Positions 18,335-28,200 of a stretch of DNA of 64,000 nucleotides are shown here, piece by piece. Every line of letters begins with the position of its first letter. Position 1 is the stretch's first letter. Below the pieces are notes generated by a model. It did no database searches, was not told where the DNA came from, and worked only from the letters and a program-made list of their open reading frames with translations. The position numbers were made by a program, and so were the translations under genes. Source of the DNA: Bacillus sp. N1-1 (GTDB lineage Bacteria; Bacillota; Bacilli; Bacillales; Guptibacillaceae); NCBI RefSeq assembly GCF_009818105.1, contig NZ_CP046564.1, positions 1,922,001 through 1,986,000 on the forward strand, written 5' to 3'.

Positions 18335-18846
18335 CAGAATGGCTTAATGTAGGTAAAATCGTTAATACTCACGGCGTGCGAGGAGAAGTGCGTGTGATTT
18401 CAAGAACGGACTTCCCGGAGGAACGTTATGCGGTTGGCAGTAAGCTTTACTTATTTAAGGATGAAGAACCGGTTTCTTTAACCGTTGCCTCTCACCGTAA
18501 ACATAAGCAGTTTGATTTACTGACATTTGAAGGCTTTCATAATATTAACGAAGTGGTTCATATGAAGGAAGGCATTCTAAAAGTTAAGGAAGATCAAGGT
18601 GGTCGGCTTGCCGAAGAAGAGTTCTATTACCGAGATATCATTGGACTTGAAGTTCATACAGTAGAGGGCGAATATTTAGGGAAAATCAAAGAAATATTAT
18701 CACCTGGAGCGAACGACGTTTGGGTAGTTCAAAGTATAAGCGGTGGTAAAGACCTTTTATTGCCTTATATCGAGCAAGTTGTAAAGCAAGTTGATTTAGC
18801 GGAAGGGAAAGTTACCGTTCATTTGATGGAAGGACTTCGTGATTAG
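18331..18846 (+). CDS. rimM: 16S rRNA processing protein RimM
   Basis: 171 residues. The N-terminal RimM domain ([18 protein letters not shown]) precedes a PRC-barrel domain (about residues 97-171, [21 protein letters not shown]). RimM helps mature the 30S head with S19 and S13. ATG 18331 overlaps the ylqD stop. trmD begins one base after the stop, in the order conserved in many bacteria. Full length with both domains intact. Confidence 0.97.
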   Translation: MTEWLNVGKIVNTHGVRGEVRVISRTDFPEERYAVGSKLYLFKDEEPVSLTVASHRKHKQFDLLTFEGFHNINEVVHMKEGILKVKEDQGGRLAEEEFYYRDIIGLEVHTVEGEYLGKIKEILSPGANDVWVVQSISGGKDLLLPYIEQVVKQVDLAEGKVTVHLMEGLRD

Positions 18847-18847
18847 C

Positions 18848-19579
18848 ATGAAAATTGATGTGCTTTCTCTGTTTCCAGAAATGTTTACAGGCGTGTTTAA
18901 CCATTCTATCTTAAAACGCGCTCAGGATAATGGAGCCGTCTCTTACAATGTAACCAATTTCAGAGATTACAGTTTGAACAAACACAAAAGCGTGGACGAT
19001 TACCCATATGGTGGTGGCGCTGGAATGGTATTAACGCCTCAGCCGGTTTTTGATGCGGTCAATGATCTTTCTGAAGGAAAGCGCCCGCGTGTCATTCTTA
19101 TGTGTCCTCAAGGAGAGAGGTTTACACAGAAGAAGGCAGAAGAATTAGCGAAAGAAGAGCATCTCATTTTCATATGCGGTCATTATGAAGGGTACGATGA
19201 GCGAATTCGAGCAAACCTTGTCACGGATGAGATCTCGATTGGAGATTTTGTTTTAACTGGTGGTGAACTCGGTAGCATGGTTGTTATTGATAGTGTAACT
19301 AGACTTCTCCCTGGTGTTCTAGGAAATGATACGTCAGCTCCAATGGATTCCTTTAGCAGTGGATTACTTGAACATCCTCATTATACTCGTCCTGCCGAAT
19401 ACGAAGGGATGAGTGTGCCTGATGTGCTTATGTCTGGTAATCATGAGGCGATACGCAAATGGCGTCTCAAAGAGTCGTTACGACGCACCTTGAATAGAAG
19501 GTCAGATCTTCTAAACGAGAAAGACTTAACAAAAGAAGAGCAGAAGTTATTAAGTGAAATAAAGAGTGAAAAAGAATGA
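18848..19579 (+). CDS. trmD: tRNA (guanine-37-N1)-methyltransferase TrmD
   Basis: 243 residues. [13 protein letters not shown], the [12 protein letters not shown] block, [13 protein letters not shown] and the knot segment [13 protein letters not shown] identify TrmD. It methylates G37 of tRNAs reading CNN codons, preventing +1 frameshifts, using S-adenosylmethionine in a trefoil knot. ATG 18848 gives the family N-terminus; a GTG at 18839 would add three residues. It is nearly overlapping with rimM. A good promoter and a structured leader follow before rplS. Confidence 0.97.
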   Translation: MKIDVLSLFPEMFTGVFNHSILKRAQDNGAVSYNVTNFRDYSLNKHKSVDDYPYGGGAGMVLTPQPVFDAVNDLSEGKRPRVILMCPQGERFTQKKAEELAKEEHLIFICGHYEGYDERIRANLVTDEISIGDFVLTGGELGSMVVIDSVTRLLPGVLGNDTSAPMDSFSSGLLEHPHYTRPAEYEGMSVPDVLMSGNHEAIRKWRLKESLRRTLNRRSDLLNEKDLTKEEQKLLSEIKSEKE

Positions 19580-19587
19580 ATTCATTC

Positions 19588-19616
19588 TTGTAATCTAAAA
19601 AGTGCTATGCTATGAT
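19588..19616 (+). promoter_or_regulatory. Promoter for rplS
   Basis: TTGTAA at 19588-19593 and TATGAT at 19611-19616 with a 17-base spacer. It starts just after trmD and would produce a leader of about 85 bases before rplS. Confidence 0.72.
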
Positions 19617-19620
19617 AACA

Positions 19621-19690
19621 GTTGTGGCATTAGTCACGTATTACGATGTTCCGCTGTAATGTAAGACGATTTATATGAGCATCTGTGTGG
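19621..19690 (+). promoter_or_regulatory. Putative L19 ribosomal-protein leader
   Basis: The leader has a stem GATGTTC (19645-19651) with GAGCATC (19677-19683), enclosing CCGCTG, and an upstream element GTGGC...GTCAC. The position, 15-85 bases before rplS, and the GATGTTCCGCTG...GAGCATC pattern resemble the L19 leader known in Bacillota, thought to allow L19 autoregulation. Recognition is from memory, not a covariance search. Confidence 0.55.
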
Positions 19691-19705
19691 AAGGAGGGTT
19701 ACTTG

Positions 19706-20050
19706 ATGCACAAGTTAATCCAGGATATCACAAAAGACCAACTTAAGTCGGATCTTCCTAATTTCCGACCAGGAGATACTGTGAAAGTTCACGTTAAAGT
19801 TGTTGAAGGCACTCGTGAGCGTATTCAGTTATTCGAAGGTGTTGTGATTAAACGACGTGGTGGCGGAATCAGCGAAACATTTACAGTTCGTAAGATTTCT
19901 TACGGAGTAGGTGTTGAGCGTACATTCCCAGTACATTCACCGAAAGTTGCTAAGCTTGAAGTTGCTCGTCGCGGTAAAGTTCGCCGTGCGAAGCTATACT
20001 ACTTGCGTGCACTTCGTGGTAAAGCCGCTCGTATTAAAGAAATTCGATAA
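19706..20050 (+). CDS. rplS: 50S ribosomal protein L19
   Basis: 114 residues. [32 protein letters not shown] and [17 protein letters not shown] are characteristic of L19, which sits at the 30S-50S interface. ATG 19706 follows AAGGAGGG; an ATG-like upstream start at 19685 lies within the leader and lacks homology. It has its own promoter and leader, so it can be expressed apart from trmD. A clear terminator follows. Confidence 0.98.
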   Translation: MHKLIQDITKDQLKSDLPNFRPGDTVKVHVKVVEGTRERIQLFEGVVIKRRGGGISETFTVRKISYGVGVERTFPVHSPKVAKLEVARRGKVRRAKLYYLRALRGKAARIKEIR

Positions 20051-20064
20051 AGTAAGACACGGAG

Positions 20065-20094
20065 AAGGAGCTTGCATTGCCAGGCTCCTTTTTT
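20065..20094 (+). terminator. Terminator after rplS
   Basis: AAGGAGC, 12-base loop, GCTCCTT, then a run of T (20089-20094). It ends the rpsP-rplS cluster. The 131 bases from here to the signal peptidase gene show no convincing promoter. Confidence 0.82.
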
Positions 20095-20225
20095 CTATTG
20101 AAAAAATCGGCATATGAAAAAAACGTCACTCTGTGATAAAATAAAGCGAATTACGAAGGTTTGTAGGAAAGGCATAAGGGGAAAGAAATAGGTAAAAAAA
20201 GACCCTTTCATTAGGAGGAACTAGC

Positions 20226-20789
20226 ATGAAAAGCACCAGATCAGCAGAGAAAAAAGATTCCTGGGAGTGGATACGTGCGCTCATTATTGCTTTTATTCTA
20301 GCAGGAGCCGTTCGTTATTTTATTTTTGCTCCTATTGTAGTTGATGGAGAAAGCATGATGCCGACGCTGCAAGATCGTGATCGGATGATCGTGAATAAAA
20401 TCAGTTATAATATTGGTGATGCTGAACGTTTCGATATTATTGTATTTGAGGCCCCTGAAGGCAAAGATTATATTAAACGAGTGATCGGTCTTCCTGGAGA
20501 TAAGGTAGAGTACAAAGGTGATATGCTATACGTAAATGGTAAAGCAATGAAAGAACCTTATCTAGAATCATATAAGGAAGATTTATTAGAAGGTAACCTT
20601 ACCTATGATTTTGATCTAACTGGAGTAACTGGTGAAGCAACCGTTCCAGAAGGGCATTTGTTTGTAATGGGTGACAATCGACAGCATAGTAAAGATAGTC
20701 GATCCATTGGCTTCGTTCCTGTAGAAAAAGTAATAGGAGAAGCAAACGTTATTTTTTGGCCTTTAAATGATATACAAGTAATGGAATAG
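20226..20789 (+). CDS. Type I signal peptidase
   Basis: 187 residues, S26 family of the Sip type. One N-terminal membrane segment (about 17-37) is followed by an extracellular catalytic domain. GESMMPTL holds nucleophile Ser43 and [11 protein letters not shown] holds general base Lys84; [11 protein letters not shown] is the conserved box E. It cleaves secretory signal peptides. ATG 20226 follows TTAGGAGGAAC. B. subtilis has several Sip paralogues, so sipS, sipT and similar names cannot be separated here; location between rplS and rbgA is common in other Bacillaceae. Confidence 0.95.
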   Translation: MKSTRSAEKKDSWEWIRALIIAFILAGAVRYFIFAPIVVDGESMMPTLQDRDRMIVNKISYNIGDAERFDIIVFEAPEGKDYIKRVIGLPGDKVEYKGDMLYVNGKAMKEPYLESYKEDLLEGNLTYDFDLTGVTGEATVPEGHLFVMGDNRQHSKDSRSIGFVPVEKVIGEANVIFWPLNDIQVME

Positions 20790-20833
20790 TGTGGGGTGTA
20801 TTCCCGCATGATTTGAGAATAGGTGGAGATTGC

Positions 20834-21682
20834 ATGACGATTCAATGGTTTCCCGGACATATGGCAAAAGCACGACGGGAGATTACCGAAAAGCTAAAAA
20901 TGATTGATGTTGTAATTGAACTAGTGGATGCACGAATCCCGCTTGCTTCAAGAAATCCGATGATTGATGAAATTGTTTCGTCAAAACCGAGACTCATTTT
21001 GCTCAACAAAGCAGATATGGCGGATAATCAGAAAACAGCCGAGTGGAAGTACTATTTTCAGTCACAGGGTCATAAAGCGTTAGCGATTGATTCACAAACA
21101 GGTAAAGGCGTGAAAAGCATTCCTGCTGCTGCGAGAGAGCTGATGAGTGATAAAATTGATCGCATGATTGAGAAAGGCATGAAGCCCCGCGCTGTGCGTG
21201 CTTTAATTTTAGGAATTCCAAACGTAGGGAAATCGACGTTAATTAACCGTTTGGCAGGGAAGAAGATTGCTAAAACTGGTGATCGCCCTGGTATTACAAA
21301 GAAGCAACAGTGGATCAAAGTGGGAGATGAGATGGATCTTCTCGACACGCCGGGAATACTCTGGCCTAAATTTGAAGATCAAATTACCGGATATAAGCTT
21401 GCTGCTACGGGGGCAATTAAAGATGAAATTCTTGATTTTCAAGATATTTCGGTATTCGTGCTCAAGTTTATGAGTGAACATTATCCCGATAGACTAATGG
21501 ACCGGTATCATCTTGATCACATTCCGGAAGATGTTGTGGAGTTGTTTGATGAAATCGGAAAAAAACGTGGGTTTTTAATGAGTGGTGGCTGGATTGATTA
21601 CGATAAAACAGCTGAAACCGTTCTTCGAGAGCTACGAAGTGGTAAATTGGGCGACGTATCGCTAGAAACGCCAGAAAGGTAA
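20834..21682 (+). CDS. rbgA: Ribosome biogenesis GTPase RbgA (YlqF)
   Basis: 282 residues with circularly permuted GTPase motifs: NKAD (G4) at 58-61 comes before GIPNVGKST (G1) at 127-135, then [10 protein letters not shown] (G3). [16 protein letters not shown] is the diagnostic N-terminus. RbgA acts late in 50S assembly, helping L16 and partner proteins join. ATG 20834 follows AGGTGGAG; the open frame upstream overlaps the signal peptidase end and is not conserved. The terminator stem begins within the last codons. Confidence 0.97.
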   Translation: MTIQWFPGHMAKARREITEKLKMIDVVIELVDARIPLASRNPMIDEIVSSKPRLILLNKADMADNQKTAEWKYYFQSQGHKALAIDSQTGKGVKSIPAAARELMSDKIDRMIEKGMKPRAVRALILGIPNVGKSTLINRLAGKKIAKTGDRPGITKKQQWIKVGDEMDLLDTPGILWPKFEDQITGYKLAATGAIKDEILDFQDISVFVLKFMSEHYPDRLMDRYHLDHIPEDVVELFDEIGKKRGFLMSGGWIDYDKTAETVLRELRSGKLGDVSLETPER

Positions 21683-21705
21683 GGCCATGAGCCTTACCTT
21701 TTTTT
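21675..21705 (+). terminator. Terminator after rbgA
   Basis: AAAGGTAAGGC, loop CATGA, GCCTTACCTTT, with T-run to 21705. The 11-bp perfect stem includes the rbgA stop codon. Confidence 0.88.
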
Positions 21706-21733
21706 AAGTGAACAATAAGAAAGAGGGGATCAT

Positions 21734-22510
21734 ATGAGCGATCAACTAAAGTCGATTAAAGAAATTGATCAAATGTTGAAGGAAGGGCAATATACGAACA
21801 AAGATTGGGAACAATGGAAGCAAGATGAACGGAAAGGTGTAGTACGCTTACTTGCTAGAGAAGGAAAGAAAGAGCAAGAAAAAATGAAGATTCTTAAGAT
21901 GCATGAAGAAATGAGTGGCCTAGAAGCTCATTACAGAGGAGAAGGTCGTCTTTCGATAGCAGGAGTCGATGAAGTAGGAAGAGGCCCTCTAGCAGGCCCT
22001 GTCGTTGCTTCAGCAGTCATATTAGATCCTGAAGTGCCGATTCTTGGCCTTCAAGATTCAAAGAAACTGTCGCATGCGAAATTAAATCACCTTTTTGATC
22101 AAATACATAAGGATGCCGTCGCTATCGGAGTAGGCGTCGTTAGTGCAGCTGAAATTGATGAATTAAATATTTATCAAGCGACAAAAAAAGCGATGCAACA
22201 AGCTGTCAAGGGGTTACGTGTACAAGCTGATTTCTTACTTGTAGATGCCATGCACATTCCCCTTCAGATCGATCAGGAGTCCCTTATTAAAGGGGACGCC
22301 AGAAGTGTTAGTATTGCAGCCGCATCCATCGTTGCTAAGGTGACCCGTGATCGCATGATGGTGAAGTTAGCAGAAACCTATCCAATGTATGGATTTGAGC
22401 GACATGTAGGCTATGGAACAAAGGAGCATCTTTCTGCCCTTGATGAATTTGGTATTACAGAAGTTCATCGAAAATCATTTGCTCCTGTAAGAGACCGTTT
22501 AAGCGTATGA
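21734..22510 (+). CDS. rnhB: Ribonuclease HII
   Basis: 258 residues. After an N-terminal extension of about 70 residues typical of Bacillus RNase HII, GVDEVGRGPLAGPV gives catalytic Asp79 and Glu80; DSKKLS, LLVDAM and SIAAASIVAKVTRDR complete the active site. It removes ribonucleotides from DNA and RNA of RNA-DNA hybrids. ATG 21734 follows AAGAGGGG, after the rbgA terminator. The next gene is a small unknown one rather than the ylqG-ylqH pair of B. subtilis. Confidence 0.97.
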   Translation: MSDQLKSIKEIDQMLKEGQYTNKDWEQWKQDERKGVVRLLAREGKKEQEKMKILKMHEEMSGLEAHYRGEGRLSIAGVDEVGRGPLAGPVVASAVILDPEVPILGLQDSKKLSHAKLNHLFDQIHKDAVAIGVGVVSAAEIDELNIYQATKKAMQQAVKGLRVQADFLLVDAMHIPLQIDQESLIKGDARSVSIAAASIVAKVTRDRMMVKLAETYPMYGFERHVGYGTKEHLSALDEFGITEVHRKSFAPVRDRLSV

Positions 22511-22564
22511 ATAGATAGAAAAGGTTGATACTATACCTATTCTAATGTGAAGGAGCAATTATTT

Positions 22565-22741
22565 GTGAAAGATCCAGGACCTCAAGAAAAGAATGAATCT
22601 TTTTATGAAGAAGCAGGAGAAGAGTTTGGTGTCTATACCCCAGCAGCAGCAAGAGAATTAACGATTACGGACCATAAGAAGAGGGAGCAAGAAAGCTCGC
22701 CTAAGAAAGCGGGAAGAAATGAGCAGGAAGAGGGGAGGTGA
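22565..22741 (+). CDS. Small hydrophilic protein of unknown function
   Basis: 58 residues from GTG 22565, nine bases after AAGGAG; the frame is open nine bases of context further up to GTG 22547. Very rich in Glu and Lys, without cysteine, signal peptide or membrane segment. The middle piece GVYTPAAARELTITDHKKRE is the only part that looks ordered. I do not recognise a family. Its stop codon lies in the loop of a strong terminator, so it would be the last gene after rnhB. B. subtilis has ylqG and ylqH (FlhB-like) here; this protein does not resemble either from memory. Coding status is probable, not certain. Confidence 0.6.
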   Translation: MKDPGPQEKNESFYEEAGEEFGVYTPAAARELTITDHKKREQESSPKKAGRNEQEEGR

Positions 22742-22757
22742 CCCCTCTTCTTTTTTG
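22727..22757 (+). terminator. Terminator after the small unknown gene
   Basis: GAAGAGGGG, loop AGGTGA, CCCCTCTTC, then six T. The perfect 9-bp stem spans the last codons and stop of the 58-residue gene. Confidence 0.9.
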
Positions 22758-22895
22758 ATTTTACTTAGTTTATTGTAAATTTACCAGTGGCACTCATTTT
22801 CGCAGAACAAGCGTGAAATAAGCGGAATGATTCGTTTTCAGACGATGAATTGGAACAATTTTTGCAAGAAAGAAAAGAGACTTTATGCAAAAGGG

Positions 22896-22923
22896 TAGAC
22901 AATCGGTGTGAATTTTCTATACA
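22896..22923 (+). promoter_or_regulatory. Putative promoter for sucCD
   Basis: TAGACA at 22896-22901 and TATACA at 22918-22923 with a 16-base spacer; TACAAT at 22920 is an alternative -10 at 18 bases. It lies 50 bases before sucC in a 215-base gap that shows no other feature. No clear CcpA site was found. Confidence 0.5.
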
Positions 22924-22972
22924 ATGAAAACGTCGTCAAAGATTTGATTGACTAGGATAGGAGGATGAGAGA

Positions 22973-24133
22973 ATGAATATCCATGAATATCAAGGAAAAG
23001 AAGTCCTAAGAAGCTACGGGGTATCCGTCCCTAATGGACAAGTCGCATACTCCGCGAAAGAAGCTGTGGACGTTGCAAAACAATTAGACAGCAGTGTTTA
23101 TGTTGTAAAAGCACAAATCCATGCAGGTGGTCGAGGGAAAGCTGGCGGAGTTAAAATCGCTAAGAACCTTGAGGAAGTTCGTACATATGCTGAGGAGATC
23201 CTCGGAAAAACACTTGTTACTCATCAAACAGGACCAGAAGGCAAAGAAGTAAAGCGCTTACTTATCGAAGAAGGTTGCGATATTAAACAAGAATACTACG
23301 TTGGCCTTGTGCTTGATCGTGTGACATCACGTGTTGTTATGATGGCATCCGAAGAAGGTGGAACTGAAATTGAAGAAGTGGCTGAACATAGCCCCGAGAA
23401 GATCTTCAAAGAAGTGATTGATCCTGCCGTTGGTCTTCAAGGTTATCAGGCTAGAAGACTAGCATTTAATATTAATATTCCAAAAGAACAAATTAACAAA
23501 GCAGTAAAGTTCATGCTTGGATTGTATAAAGTTTTTGTTGAAAAAGATGCTTCTATTGCTGAAATCAACCCACTTGTGACAACGGGTGATGGAAATGTAA
23601 TGGCGCTTGATGCAAAGCTAAACTTTGATCCAAATGCACTTTATCGCCATAAAGATATTCTTGAACTTCGTGATCTTGACGAAGAAGATACAAAAGAAAT
23701 CGAAGCATCAAAATATGAGTTAAGCTACATCGCTCTAGATGGCAATATCGGCTGTATGGTTAACGGTGCAGGTCTTGCGATGGCAACGATGGATATTATC
23801 AAGCATTACGGCGGCGACCCCGCTAACTTCCTTGACGTTGGGGGCGGCGCAACGGCTGAGAAGGTAACGGAAGCTTTCAAAATTATTCTTTCTGACAAAA
23901 ACGTAAAAGGCATCTACGTTAACATTTTCGGTGGGATCATGAAGTGTGATGTAATCGCTGAAGGTGTTGTAGAGGCTACGAAACAAGTAGGTCTTGAAAT
24001 TCCGCTTGTTGTACGTCTTGAAGGAACAAATGTTGATCTTGGAAAGCAGATCCTGAAAGATTCAGGATTAAATATTACCGCTGCTGAGTCTATGGCTGAC
24101 GGCGCGGAAAAAATCGTTTCATTAGTTAAGTAG
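22973..24133 (+). CDS. sucC: Succinate-CoA ligase, beta subunit
   Basis: 386 residues. [17 protein letters not shown] and [17 protein letters not shown] belong to the N-terminal ATP-grasp nucleotide-binding domain. [16 protein letters not shown] and [15 protein letters not shown] are in the C-terminal CoA-ligase domain. With SucD it converts succinyl-CoA, ADP (or GDP) and phosphate to succinate, ATP and CoA in the citric acid cycle. ATG 22973 follows ATAGGAGGATGAG. It begins a two-gene operon with its own putative promoter and a terminator after sucD. Confidence 0.98.
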   Translation: MNIHEYQGKEVLRSYGVSVPNGQVAYSAKEAVDVAKQLDSSVYVVKAQIHAGGRGKAGGVKIAKNLEEVRTYAEEILGKTLVTHQTGPEGKEVKRLLIEEGCDIKQEYYVGLVLDRVTSRVVMMASEEGGTEIEEVAEHSPEKIFKEVIDPAVGLQGYQARRLAFNINIPKEQINKAVKFMLGLYKVFVEKDASIAEINPLVTTGDGNVMALDAKLNFDPNALYRHKDILELRDLDEEDTKEIEASKYELSYIALDGNIGCMVNGAGLAMATMDIIKHYGGDPANFLDVGGGATAEKVTEAFKIILSDKNVKGIYVNIFGGIMKCDVIAEGVVEATKQVGLEIPLVVRLEGTNVDLGKQILKDSGLNITAAESMADGAEKIVSLVK

Positions 24134-24149
24134 AAAGGCGGGACTAGGA

Positions 24150-25058
24150 ATGAGCGTATACATTAATCAAGATACAAAAGTCATCGTTCAAGGGATTACG
24201 GGATCTGTTGGTTTATTTCATACACAGCAAATGCTTGAGTATGGTACGAAAATTGTAGGTGGCGTAACGCCTGGTAAAGGCGGTACTGAAGTGGAAGGCG
24301 TTCCTGTATTTGATACAGTGGAACAAGCCGTTCAAAAAACAGGCGCTAATGCTTCTGTCATTTATGTTCCGCCTGCTTTTGCAGCCGATGCCATTATGGA
24401 AGCAGTAGACGCTGAAATGGACCTTGCGATTTGTATTACGGAAGGAATTCCGGTTATCGATATGGTGAAAGTAAAGCGTTATATGGAAGGAAAGAAAACG
24501 CGTCTTGTTGGACCGAACTGTCCAGGCGTGATTACTCCTGAAGAATGTAAGATCGGCATTATGCCTGGGTACATTCACAAAAAAGGTCACGTAGGAGTTG
24601 TTTCTCGTTCTGGTACGTTAACGTATGAAGCGGTTCATCAGCTTTCAGAATCAGGTATTGGTCAATCAACAGCCGTTGGTATTGGGGGTGACCCGGTGAA
24701 TGGCACGAACTTTATCGATGTCTTGAAAGCTTTTAACGAAGATGACGATACGTATGCGGTGATCATGATCGGTGAAATCGGCGGTACTGCTGAAGAAGAA
24801 GCGGCTGAATGGGTGAAAGCGAACATGACGAAACCTGTAGTTGGCTTTATCGGAGGTCAAACAGCGCCTCCAGGAAAACGTATGGGTCATGCTGGTGCGA
24901 TTATTTCTGGTGGTAAAGGTACGGCTGATGAAAAAATCAAGACAATGGAGTCTTGTGGAATTAAAGTCGCTCCAACGCCTGCAGTAATGGGTGAAACACT
25001 GATTTCTGTTTTAGAAGATAAGGGCTTACTAGAGAAGTGCACAACACATAAGGCTTAA
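24150..25058 (+). CDS. sucD: Succinate-CoA ligase, alpha subunit
   Basis: 302 residues. [16 protein letters not shown] is the CoA-binding Rossmann motif and [10 protein letters not shown] carries His247, the residue phosphorylated during catalysis. [12 protein letters not shown] is also typical. It forms the catalytic heterodimer or heterotetramer with SucC. ATG 24150 lies 16 bases after sucC behind AAAGGCGGGA. A perfect 11-bp terminator stem follows. Confidence 0.98.
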   Translation: MSVYINQDTKVIVQGITGSVGLFHTQQMLEYGTKIVGGVTPGKGGTEVEGVPVFDTVEQAVQKTGANASVIYVPPAFAADAIMEAVDAEMDLAICITEGIPVIDMVKVKRYMEGKKTRLVGPNCPGVITPEECKIGIMPGYIHKKGHVGVVSRSGTLTYEAVHQLSESGIGQSTAVGIGGDPVNGTNFIDVLKAFNEDDDTYAVIMIGEIGGTAEEEAAEWVKANMTKPVVGFIGGQTAPPGKRMGHAGAIISGGKGTADEKIKTMESCGIKVAPTPAVMGETLISVLEDKGLLEKCTTHKA

Positions 25059-25061
25059 TCA

Positions 25062-25091
25062 AAATAGCTCCCGTTTTGGGAGCTATTTCTC
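25062..25091 (+). terminator. Terminator after sucD
   Basis: AAATAGCTCCC, loop GTTTT, GGGAGCTATTT: a perfect 11-bp stem with TTTCTCTT after it. Ends the sucCD transcript. Confidence 0.88.
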
Positions 25092-25144
25092 TTATACATA
25101 GCGGGCATGCGATAAATTTTATTCTTGATAGGAGAGAACCGTGA

Positions 25145-26041
25145 TTGAGAACATTTAGAAGCCGGTTAATTCAGTTGCATCAGTGCCGGGGGTGTACCTG
25201 GAAACTGATGCAATCCTTTCTCATATTTGACCCAACGCTTCAAAGCATATATGATATGTCTGCTACTCAGTTAAGGCAATTTGGTTTATCAAACGAACAA
25301 GCTGGATATTTATATGAAGATCTTCATTTTATTAAACCATGGAGATTGGCTCATTTTAAAGCGGGCGAAATTCGCGTAATAACAAGATTTGATAAGGCAT
25401 ACCCTGAACAACTTACGCATATTTATGATGCACCGTGGGTGATTTATTGCATTGGGAATACCACGCTTCTAAATGAACGTCGCTTGTTGAGCGTAGTTGG
25501 CTCACGAAAGCATTCACCAGATGCACGTGAAATGATGAACCTTATCTTAACACCGATCGTATCGAGTGGATGGACGATTGTTAGTGGGCTAGCCCTCGGT
25601 ATTGATACACTTGCTCATCAGCTTGCTCTCGATCATGGTGCAGGGACGATCGCTGTACTTGGCGGTGGATTTAAATGGATTTATCCGAAAGAAAACCAGC
25701 TGCTAGCTTCTTCCGTTGCGAAAGACGGGCTCCTTTTATCGGAATATCCACCCAATTGTCGACCTGAAAAACATCACTTTCCGGAACGGAATCGCATTAT
25801 TAGTGGATTATCCGCTGGAACGTTTATCGTTGAAGCGCAAAAACGCAGTGGTTCGCTCATTACAGCTGACCAGGCCATGGAACAGGGACGCGAAGTATTT
25901 TGCTTACCTGGAAAAATAACAGATCCGTCTGCTGAAGGGACAAATCGCCTCATTCAGCAGGGTGCTAAACTTGTTTTAGAAGCAAATGACATCCTCAATG
26001 AACTACCGAATTTTCATGAAAAGGATACTAGCACTATTTGA
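25145..26041 (+). CDS. dprA: DNA-processing protein DprA
   Basis: 298 residues. The Rossmann-like core shows VVGSRKHSPDAREMM, VSGLALGIDTLAHQLAL and LGGGFKWIYPKEN, then ERNRIISGLSAGTFIVEA and SGSLITADQAMEQGREVF. DprA protects incoming single-stranded DNA and loads RecA during natural transformation. TTG 25145 was chosen because GGAGAG lies upstream and the N-terminal RLIQLHQCRG helix is family-like from the first residues; a GTG four bases earlier is in another frame and stops at once. It is followed by topA, the usual smf-topA order. Confidence 0.94.
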   Translation: MRTFRSRLIQLHQCRGCTWKLMQSFLIFDPTLQSIYDMSATQLRQFGLSNEQAGYLYEDLHFIKPWRLAHFKAGEIRVITRFDKAYPEQLTHIYDAPWVIYCIGNTTLLNERRLLSVVGSRKHSPDAREMMNLILTPIVSSGWTIVSGLALGIDTLAHQLALDHGAGTIAVLGGGFKWIYPKENQLLASSVAKDGLLLSEYPPNCRPEKHHFPERNRIISGLSAGTFIVEAQKRSGSLITADQAMEQGREVFCLPGKITDPSAEGTNRLIQQGAKLVLEANDILNELPNFHEKDTSTI

Positions 26042-26112
26042 CAAACAAGTTTTGACTATTGAATAATAAGGAAGATTTTAAAATTTACCTCAATGGGGGG
26101 AGGAAACGTATT

Positions 26113-28185
26113 GTGGCAGATTATCTAGTAATTGTTGAATCTCCCGCTAAAGCAAAAACAATTGAAAAATATTTAGGAAAGAAATATCAGGTGAAAGCCT
26201 CATTAGGTCACGTCATTGACCTTCCTAGAAGTCAGATGGGCGTTGATGTGGAAAACAACTATGCTCCTAAATATATAACAATACGCGGGAAAGGCCCTGT
26301 CCTAAAAGAAATCAAAGATGCAGCAAAAAAAGCGAAGAAAGTCTATCTCGCAGCTGACCCCGATCGCGAAGGGGAAGCGATTGCATGGCATCTTGCTCAC
26401 AGCTTAAAAATTGACGAGCAAACAGAGTGCAGGGTTGTCTTTAATGAAATTACAAAAGATGCGGTAAAGGATGCGTTCAAGCAACCGAGACCGATTAACA
26501 TGGATCTAGTCGATGCTCAGCAAGCAAGACGTGTCTTAGACCGTTTAGTTGGGTATAACATTAGTCCATTATTATGGAAAAAAGTAAAAAAAGGTTTAAG
26601 TGCTGGACGAGTTCAATCCGTTGCAGTTCGCCTTATTATTGAAAGAGAAAAAGAAATTCAAAATTTTGAAGCAGAAGAGTATTGGAAAATCAAAGCGTCG
26701 TTTGAAAAAGATGGAGAACAATTCGAGGCTGGTTTCTACGGAGTAGATGGAAAGAAAACGGATCTGCAATCCCGTGAAGATGTCGACAATGTTCTAAAAC
26801 GTATTGAAGGCGATCAGTTTAATATCCAGTCTGTTCAAAAGAAGGAACGTAAACGAAACCCGGCCCTACCTTTTACTACATCTTCTCTTCAGCAGGAAGC
26901 GGCGAGAAAACTTAATTTCCGCGCGAAGAAAACGATGATGCTCGCTCAGCAACTTTATGAGGGGATCGCAATCGGAAAGCAGGGAACGGTTGGTTTAATT
27001 ACGTACATGCGAACTGACTCAACACGTATTTCTGAAACGGCGAAGGATGAAGCGAAAGAATACATTCAAGGTAAATATGGCGACACATACTTATCAGCTA
27101 AAAAACCTACTAAGAAACAGTCAGGAAAATCACAAGATGCTCACGAAGCGGTTCGACCCACATCGGTTATGCGTGATCCATCTGAAATGAAGGCATACTT
27201 AAAGCGTGATCAACTGCGTTTATACAAGCTTATCTGGGAGCGTTTTGTAGCGAGCCAGATGGCGCCGGCTATCATGGATACGATGAGCGTTGATCTAGAA
27301 AACAACGGAACGATTTTCCGTGCGACTGGTTCTAAAGTGAAATTTAAAGGGTTTATGAAGGTGTATGTTGAAGGAAATGATGACAATAAAAAGGAAGAAG
27401 ATAAAATGCTTCCTGACCTTGAAGAAGGAATGAACGTATCTACTTCAGAAATTGATCCGACACAGCACTTCACACAGCCGCCGCCGAGGTATTCGGAAGC
27501 TCGCCTTGTTAAAACAATGGAGGAACTCGGTATAGGAAGACCATCTACTTATGCACCAACCCTCGATACGATTCAGCGTAGAGGATACGTTGCGTTAGAA
27601 GATAAGAAATTTGTTCCAACTGAACTTGGCGAAATAGTGTTAGAGCTGATTTTGGAGTTCTTCCAGGATATTATCAACATTGAATTTACGGCTGGCTTAG
27701 AAAATGATCTTGACAAAATCGAGGATGGCGAGGCAGAATGGATTTCTGTCATCAACGAATTTTATCAAAACTTCGAACAGCGCCTTAAGGTAGCAGAGGA
27801 AGAAATGAAGGAAGTCGAAATTAAAGACGAACCCGCTGGAGAAGATTGTGAGAAGTGCGGCTCTCCAATGGTAATTAAGATGGGACGTTATGGAAAGTTT
27901 ATGGCTTGCTCAAACTTCCCTGATTGTCGCAATACAAAACCGATTCTAAAAGAAGTTGGCGTTACTTGTCCGAAGTGTAAAGAAGGTAATGTCGTTGAAC
28001 GTAAAAGTAAGAAAAATCGCCTTTTCTATGGTTGTGATCGTTTTCCTGAATGTGATTTCCTATCGTGGGATAAACCGATCAAACGTCCATGTCCTAAATG
28101 CGGTGACTTACTTGTTGAGAAGAAAACGAAGAAAAAGAAAGAAATCAAGTGTGTGAACTGTGATTTCGTTGAAGAAGAAAATTAG
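26113..28185 (+). CDS. topA: DNA topoisomerase I
   Basis: 690 residues, within one of the B. subtilis length. A Toprim domain ([12 protein letters not shown], then [14 protein letters not shown]), the catalytic [14 protein letters not shown] with Tyr298, and three C-terminal zinc ribbons from about residue 575 ([35 protein letters not shown]). It relaxes negative supercoils. GTG 26113 gives VADYLVIVE and is eight bases from GGGGAGGA; the open frame extends to an ATG at 26059 in sequence without homology. Active-site and zinc cysteines are intact. Confidence 0.97.
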   Translation: MADYLVIVESPAKAKTIEKYLGKKYQVKASLGHVIDLPRSQMGVDVENNYAPKYITIRGKGPVLKEIKDAAKKAKKVYLAADPDREGEAIAWHLAHSLKIDEQTECRVVFNEITKDAVKDAFKQPRPINMDLVDAQQARRVLDRLVGYNISPLLWKKVKKGLSAGRVQSVAVRLIIEREKEIQNFEAEEYWKIKASFEKDGEQFEAGFYGVDGKKTDLQSREDVDNVLKRIEGDQFNIQSVQKKERKRNPALPFTTSSLQQEAARKLNFRAKKTMMLAQQLYEGIAIGKQGTVGLITYMRTDSTRISETAKDEAKEYIQGKYGDTYLSAKKPTKKQSGKSQDAHEAVRPTSVMRDPSEMKAYLKRDQLRLYKLIWERFVASQMAPAIMDTMSVDLENNGTIFRATGSKVKFKGFMKVYVEGNDDNKKEEDKMLPDLEEGMNVSTSEIDPTQHFTQPPPRYSEARLVKTMEELGIGRPSTYAPTLDTIQRRGYVALEDKKFVPTELGEIVLELILEFFQDIINIEFTAGLENDLDKIEDGEAEWISVINEFYQNFEQRLKVAEEEMKEVEIKDEPAGEDCEKCGSPMVIKMGRYGKFMACSNFPDCRNTKPILKEVGVTCPKCKEGNVVERKSKKNRLFYGCDRFPECDFLSWDKPIKRPCPKCGDLLVEKKTKKKKEIKCVNCDFVEEEN

Positions 28186-28200
28186 TAAGGGGTTTTAGCA

